This document shows, piece after piece, positions 58,527 to 64,000 of a stretch of 64,000 bases of DNA. Positions within the stretch are counted from its first letter, which is position 1; every line of letters starts with the position of its first letter. The DNA comes from Leptodactylus fallax (taxonomy: Eukaryota > Chordata > Amphibia > Anura > Leptodactylidae): NCBI GenBank assembly GCA_947044405.1, contig CAMRHE010000115.1, positions 806,001 to 870,000 of the forward strand. Direction: 5' to 3'. Both the position numbers and the translations under genes were made by a program. The notes under the pieces are model-generated. The model did not search any database. It was not told where the DNA came from and worked only from the letters and a program-made list of their open reading frames with translations.

Positions 58527-60875
58527 CAAGTATTGTTTACATGCTGGGTGCTGCACTGCTCATTCACCATGTTCTTGACAACTGCGGTTGTGGGTACTAA
58601 AGCTGTATCTCTTTCAAGTATCTGAGATATCGCTGCAGCACCCATAACCGTCACTATAAAGAATTCACTCTAGGGAGGGGGTAGGGGGATCCTGATGGGC
58701 AGCCGTTGGAACCAATCCAGTTGCAGTCACTGACGTACTGATGCTGTGCGCAGTGGCAGGTTTCTGCATAGCAGCCCAGACCAGCAGTGTGAAAGGTAAG
58801 CACAACTTAACCACGCAAACAAAAAAAGAACTTTTCCCCCTATTTTGCCCCCAAATCTTTCAACTTCACTGACAACTCTGATAACTACAACCCCTAACAA
58901 CTCCAGATGCTCAGGGTCTGTTGAGAGTTGTAATCCCCCCCTCCCACCCCAGCTAATTTCTCACTGTATTGTTATGCTGGTGCCTGCTCTAGGGCTCCAG
59001 CATAACAATACCTAAGTCGCAGAAACTCCAATACTGCTATAGGGGAGACCAGTGAAGGGGCCACTGTATGGGCATATAAACATCAATATTCCTCCCTGTA
59101 CAGTGGCCCCTTCACTGGTCCCCTATACTGTATGGGGACCATTGATGGGGTCATTGGAGGGGCAGTGATGGAGACCAATAGCCTGGGGGACATTAAAGGG
59201 GTTGTGCAGGATAACATTTTTTTTTAATTACACTGGGGCAGGTAAAAAAAAAAAACTCTGTCCCCAGTGTCTCCCAGCGCGGTTCGGCCTGCAGATCTGT
59301 TTTCTTCCAGCGCAAGTTCCCCCTGCACGTGACTACCTGTGACGTCACATGACCCCTAAAGCCAATCAGCGGCCTAAAGGAAGGGACCTGGGACGTCACA
59401 GCCAGTGAGGACTTCCGGCAAAAGAAGACAGCGGAGAAGCAGGACCGGACCGTGCTGGGACCTGCTGACACCGGAGCACCGGGGACAGGTGAGTATGTTT
59501 AGTATGTTTTTGTTTTTTTGGGGGGGAAGATTAACTTCTCCCGGACTAATTATAAAAAAGACAAAAATTATACTGGACAACCTCTTTAAAGTGTGGCTCA
59601 TTAGGGGGTATATTAAAGGGGTTGTCCAGGCATAATTTGTTATGGTTTATCCTCAGGATAGGCCATAGATATCTTATCTGTATGGGGCTGACCCCGGACT
59701 GATCAGCTGTACGGAGCCACTTCTAGCGCCCGTCCTGTACACAATACGGGGCCAGAAGCAGAAAGCTCTGTCCACTGTGTATTAGCCGGGCACCTTCACT
59801 ACATCTCAGCACTTATTGAAGTCAGTAGTAATTGAGCTGCAGTGAAGGCACCGGGAAACTAAACATCGGATGGATCTTTCTGCTTCCGGCCTTGTGTTGT
59901 GTACAGAACGGGTGCCGGAAGTGGCTCCGAACAGCTGATAGGGCCGTGTGTCAGCCCCATACTGATCAGGTATTTATGGCCAATCCTGACCATAGGCCAT
60001 AAAAAAGGTAACTCTGGACAACCCCTTTAATATGCCCCACACACAGTTTAATGTCCCCTCCACAGGATGTTATCCCCCATCACTGCTCCCACACAATATA
60101 ATGGCTCAATCACTGTTCCCCATACAGTATGGGGGACCAGTGAAGAGGCCACCGTATGGGGGGACCAGTGAAGTGGCCATAAAAAAATTTGGCCCAGACA
60201 ACCCCTTAAAAGAGGTTGTCCAGGGAGGTGTAAAAATAAAAAAAAAAAGCATACTCACCTGTCCCCAGCACCCCATTGTCCCCTGCCTCTATCTGTTCGG
60301 TCTCATGGTGGCGCCTCATTTCTTGAAATCCTGTACCTAATTGGTCTTAGCGGTCACATGAGGTGCAGGACTCCCAGCAAGGAGTCGCCAGCACGAGACT
60401 GAAAGGACACTGGCAGCGGACAACGGAACGACAGGGACAGGTGAGTATGATTTTTTATTTTTTTATTTTTTTATTTTACACCTCCCGCAAGGGACATGGG
60501 TTGCGCCAATTCCTGGACAACCTCTTCAAAGGATTTATCCATATTTCTAATATTGATGGCCTGTCCTTAGGATAGGCCAGCAATATTACATCTGCGATGA
60601 TACAACAGCCAGGACCTCTGTAGATCAGCTTTTACAGGACAGTGCGGCTACAGGTAACAATTCTAAGAGCCATGCTGTTCACTTGCCATACAGGGTGTAG
60701 CAGTGGGTTTAGGTACTGCAGTGGTGCACATGGTATGGTGGGTGAGCAACATGGCTCCCAACATGTTATTACCTTTTGCCGCCCTGTCTCGGTACCGCTG
60801 ATCTGCAGGGGTCCTGATGGCGGGCCCCTAGAAGCAATTCCACTGGTGGGCCCTAGACATCCCAGTCCGACACTG
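58527..60875 (-). repeat. Right arm of the giant palindrome
   Basis: It is the inverted copy of 55994-58362. An insertion of about 18 bp relative to the left arm is seen near 60560 (gatggcctgtccttaggata). Substitutions are scattered and few. Confidence 0.92.
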
Positions 60876-60883
60876 GGTGTTGG

Positions 60884-61734
60884 GATCTGGTAGTGGCTGG
60901 GCAGCATTCAAGTAATAGGACAGCGCAGTAGCTGTTCATATACTGTATAGCATCCACTGTATATCGGTGGTTCTAGGGAATTACAGCATTGATTGAATTG
61001 AATAGGAGCGGTGCAGCATGAGCAGCTTATCCACTAGCACTTTACAGACTCAGAGGCGGCTGGTATAGCTGATTTGTATGGGGTCTGGGTGTCGGACCCC
61101 AACAGTTCACATACTGATGTCCTATTCCGTGGATAAGTTATAAGTATAAAAAAAAAATTGGGGGCTGGAAAACCCTTTTGAGATTTTCAAAAACAGCCAC
61201 ATAATGTGGAAATAAGAACACTAGTGTTTATGGCTTCGCTGTGGTGGTGCACAGCTCATTACAGTAACAACACAATAATTAGACATCTCCTTGATAACGA
61301 GCTGTGCACCTGTGTGTCCATCACATGACCATGGACTGTATATCACATTACCATGGACTGATTTTTATCCACTGGAAGTAAACAGAATGAATGAAAGCAA
61401 GCAGAAGTCTAGAAAACCCTGAGGAATTGATACAAAAATTATATTGAAAAATTGTATAACTTTCTTTATACACACAATAACATTTGTTGCTCAATTTTGG
61501 TCTGAAACTGGACAACTCCTTTAAATGTGTGTTAACTTTGACCTTTAGGGGGAGCTGTCACTCACTTTAAAATACCTGTCAGTCACTGAGTAGGAACTCC
61601 CCCTGGACTCATGAGTCGAGAATGAAATTAATAAAAGATTATGTTGAATCTTTTCCTATTAAACTATACATCAATCCACTAAGCTCCTCCTGCTCTATAA
61701 CATGCTGCATGCAGATGAGACAATTTGATATTTT
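60884..61734. other. Decayed MITE text, no gene
   Basis: ctgatttgtatggggtctgg and gtgtcggaccccaacagttc near 61070-61105 belong to the cctatcc-type family. tttagggggagctgtcactc near 61542 starts another MITE-like segment. No exon was seen. Confidence 0.45.
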
Positions 61735-62925
61735 TGTTTCAATTTTCGTTTTGGACTCCCCGCCTTCCAAACCCCATAACTTTTTTATTTTGCCATTCAC
61801 AGAGCCATATGAAGGTTTAATGTTTGTGGGAAAAATTGTTCTTCATATTGGTACCATTTATTATTCTGCACAATGTACTGGGAAGCTGGAAAAAAACATA
61901 CAGAATGGGGGGAATTGGAGAAAAAGTGCATTTGGGCAACATTCTTACGGGTTTCATTTTTACGACATTCACTGTTCAGTCAAAATGACATGTCACCTGT
62001 ATTCTATATTCTTGTACGATTCCGGGGATACCAAATTTATACGGTTTTATTTACATTTTAACCCCTTAACAAAAATTCAAATCTTTGCAATAAGAATTTT
62101 TTTTCTTAAAGTCGCCATATTCTGACACCCATAACTTTTTTATATTTACATGTGCTGGGATGCATAGGGTGTCTTTTTTGAGGTGTACTTATTAGTTATA
62201 CCATTTTGGGGAATGTCTATAGCTTTGATCCCTTTTTATTCACATTTTTATAAGAGGCAAAACAGTGAAAAGATAGCGATTTAGCACTTTTGATTTTTTT
62301 TTCCTGCTATAGCATTCACCGTACGGGAAAAATATTTTTATAAGTTTGTAGACTGGGTGTTTTTGGACACATGGATACCTAATGTGTATGTGTTTCACAG
62401 TAATATTCTACTTTTATATGTAATCTAGGGAAAGGGGGGGTGATTTTAATTTTAAATTTTTTTTTATTTTTTATTTTTTTAAATACTGTATTTATTAGGC
62501 CCCCTATGGGTCTTGTACTCCATGGGTCTGATCACTAATGCAATGCTTTACAAAGGTAATGCATTGCAAAATATTGCCATTTGTATGACAGGCTGCATAA
62601 AGCAGCCTGCAATAGGAAGTAATGTCAGACAACCTGGGAGCCTTCAATAGGCAATGGATCACAGGCCCCAGATCTCATTCTGTGTACTGGCTTCCCCACA
62701 ATGGTCACGCCTATGCGCTGCCTGGAAAATGGCGCCTTGGTCAGCTTTGACCGAGGAACCAAAAGGTCTTAATGCCCGTGATCAGCGCGGGAACTGATTG
62801 TGAGCATTAGTGCCGGGCATTTGCTGAATAATACTATGGCGGCCGATCAACTCCTGAGCAGTCGCCATATATAAATACTCACCATCTGCCGTACTATTAC
62901 GGAGGATGTCAGGAAGGGGTTAAAA
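61735..62925 (+). repeat. AT-rich frog repeat copy
   Basis: It has the same layout as 4991-6480 and 40166-40930, with a ccataacttttttattttgc block, a cgattccggggataccaaat block and a gcattcaccgtacgggaaaa block. The terminus is gccgtactattacggaggat then gtcaggaaggggttaa. The 167-residue ORF at 61622-62125 lies across this repeat and has no recognised domain, so it is not called a gene. Confidence 0.75.
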
Positions 62926-63739
62926 ACTTTATTTGCATGTGTACGTAAGATATCAGAGTAATAAAAAAAAATCATGGGCTGAAGACGGAGGTTCCTGTTT
63001 CAATGGGATTTTTTAAAAAGTGACAGTGAGAGGCCAGAAATTGTACTTATCAGAGGGAATGAGATTATGATGATAACATGTATAATATTAAAAAAGAAAA
63101 GATTAGGCAAAATGAAAGTTAATAAAGCAGCTGAAAACATGTCTTATATCATCAAATCCTCCGAGATCTGATCTAAATTATTTCCATACCATTATTTCTC
63201 TGAGCCTCTGCCTCCTGATAAGTGAATTCTCTGTTTGGCGACTCCAGAGCAAAAAGTTTTCAAAGTAAATGAAGGCGGTTTTGACATTAGTTTATATAAT
63301 AGGTTGTGTCTTACCCTGCAGATTAATATGTCTGAACAACCTTGTGGGTTGGGGTTAAGAAACTTTGTCTAGGCTCACTTTGCTGGAGTACTGATAAGGA
63401 GAACCTTTTCTAAGCTGACAGGTCTAAGTACCATATACTGAGTAGGATTTATATACAATTCTTAAAAACTATTTTATGGATCTTTAATATGCAATATAAT
63501 GCCTTCTAGACCACATAAAAGTAAGCAACTGGTTTTCATCTCCGTTGATTTTGATTAAGACCTCATTCAGACAGTCATAATACATCTGCATTTTTGCATC
63601 CTTATTACAGTCGCAAGAGTTAGATTTCACAAAGTTTAAGTAACTTAGATTACCATAATACAGATAAAATGTGGCTGCATTATGACCATGTGAATGAAGC
63701 TTTGTGCAAGACGCTTGTACTCTTATGCTGGCCATATAC
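62926..63739. other. No gene or element seen
   Basis: Ordinary AT-rich intergenic sequence. No exon with splice signals was recognised. Confidence 0.45.
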
Positions 63740-63885
63740 AGGAAAGGGTTTTTCTGGGAGTAAATTATTGATATCCTTAGGTCATCACACAGCTGATCAG
63801 TGGAGGTTCCAGGTGTCGGACCGTCACTGATCTGATATTGATAAGGATAGGCCATCAATATTACAATCCTGGAAAATCTATTTAT
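63740..63885. mobile_element. Short cctatcc-type MITE copy
   Basis: ggaaagggtttttctgggag at the left and caatcctggaaaatctattt at the right mirror each other. cacagctgatcagtggaggt and gataaggataggccatcaat lie within. Confidence 0.65.
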
Positions 63886-64000
63886 TGTCAGATGTCAGGG
63901 AGAGAAGAATCAGGATGTTGATGTTCATGTTTATGGGGTTTGTGAAGAAAAGCTTTCAGTCGAACAAGTTTTGAACTGATCAATATCTAATATTTATGGC

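Larger units (their letters stand above)
55805..60875. mobile_element. hAT-like composite element, about 5.07 kb, mostly a giant palindrome
   Basis: The left end cagggtcggactgg (55805) and right end ccagtccgacactg (ending 60875) form an inverted terminus. The 8-bp flanks ggtattgg (55797-55804) and ggtgttgg (60876-60883) match at 7/8, as expected of a hAT target duplication. A second left-type terminus, cagtgtcggactggg, lies at 55994. From there to the right end the element is a near-perfect inverted repeat. No transposase ORF was recognised; the ORFs are mirrored MITE text. Confidence 0.7.

Noticed and set aside
61622..62125. 167-residue plus-strand ORF, among the longest in the window
   Set aside because: It lies across the AT-rich frog repeat also found at 4991-6480 and 40166-40930, and contains no recognisable domain.

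Overview
The window looks like part of a large, repeat-rich anuran (frog or toad) genome. The evidence is vertebrate-style split exons with GT/AG junctions, a protein whose residues track ARHGAP25, and a dense set of repeats typical of frogs: hAT-like and TTAA-flanked MITEs, Tc1/mariner remnants, L2/CR1-like LINE 3' ends, and long AT-rich arrays. This is inferred from composition and family resemblance; no search was run. There are no bacterial features such as operons, CRISPR arrays or ribosome binding sites. I saw no convincing tRNA or rRNA.

The one gene I can support is ARHGAP25 on the + strand. Ten coding exons lie between 18713 and 43574, and every intron-exon junction keeps the reading frame. 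Read from the Met codon at 18727 they give about 619 residues: a PH domain, a RhoGAP domain with its arginine finger at Arg171 (codon 31299-31301), a serine-rich linker, and a C-terminal coiled coil. An upstream exon completing the first split codon was not found. It may lie 5' of the window or be too small to recognise. A candidate alternative first exon at about 29618-29729 could produce a PH-less isoform.

Layout. 1-6480: head-to-head dispersed repeats, a tandem array with units of about 360-400 bp, and a run of strong stem-loops. 6940-18700: scattered MITEs, an L1-like 3' end and a degenerate GC-rich repeat; no exon seen. 18713-43850: ARHGAP25, with introns holding an L2/CR1-like LINE fragment, Tc1 remnants, foldback MITEs and microsatellites. 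43850-64000: intergenic and repeat-dominated. Three transposon-like elements here carry arrays of related 30-31 bp minisatellite units: a hAT-like element (45455-46497), a TA-flanked element (52852-54669) and a hAT-like palindrome of about 5 kb (55805 or 55994 to 60875).

Only the ARHGAP25 exons form a functional unit. The rest is transposon-derived and mostly decayed. The most interesting points are the alternative exon, the shared minisatellite monomer and the giant palindrome.
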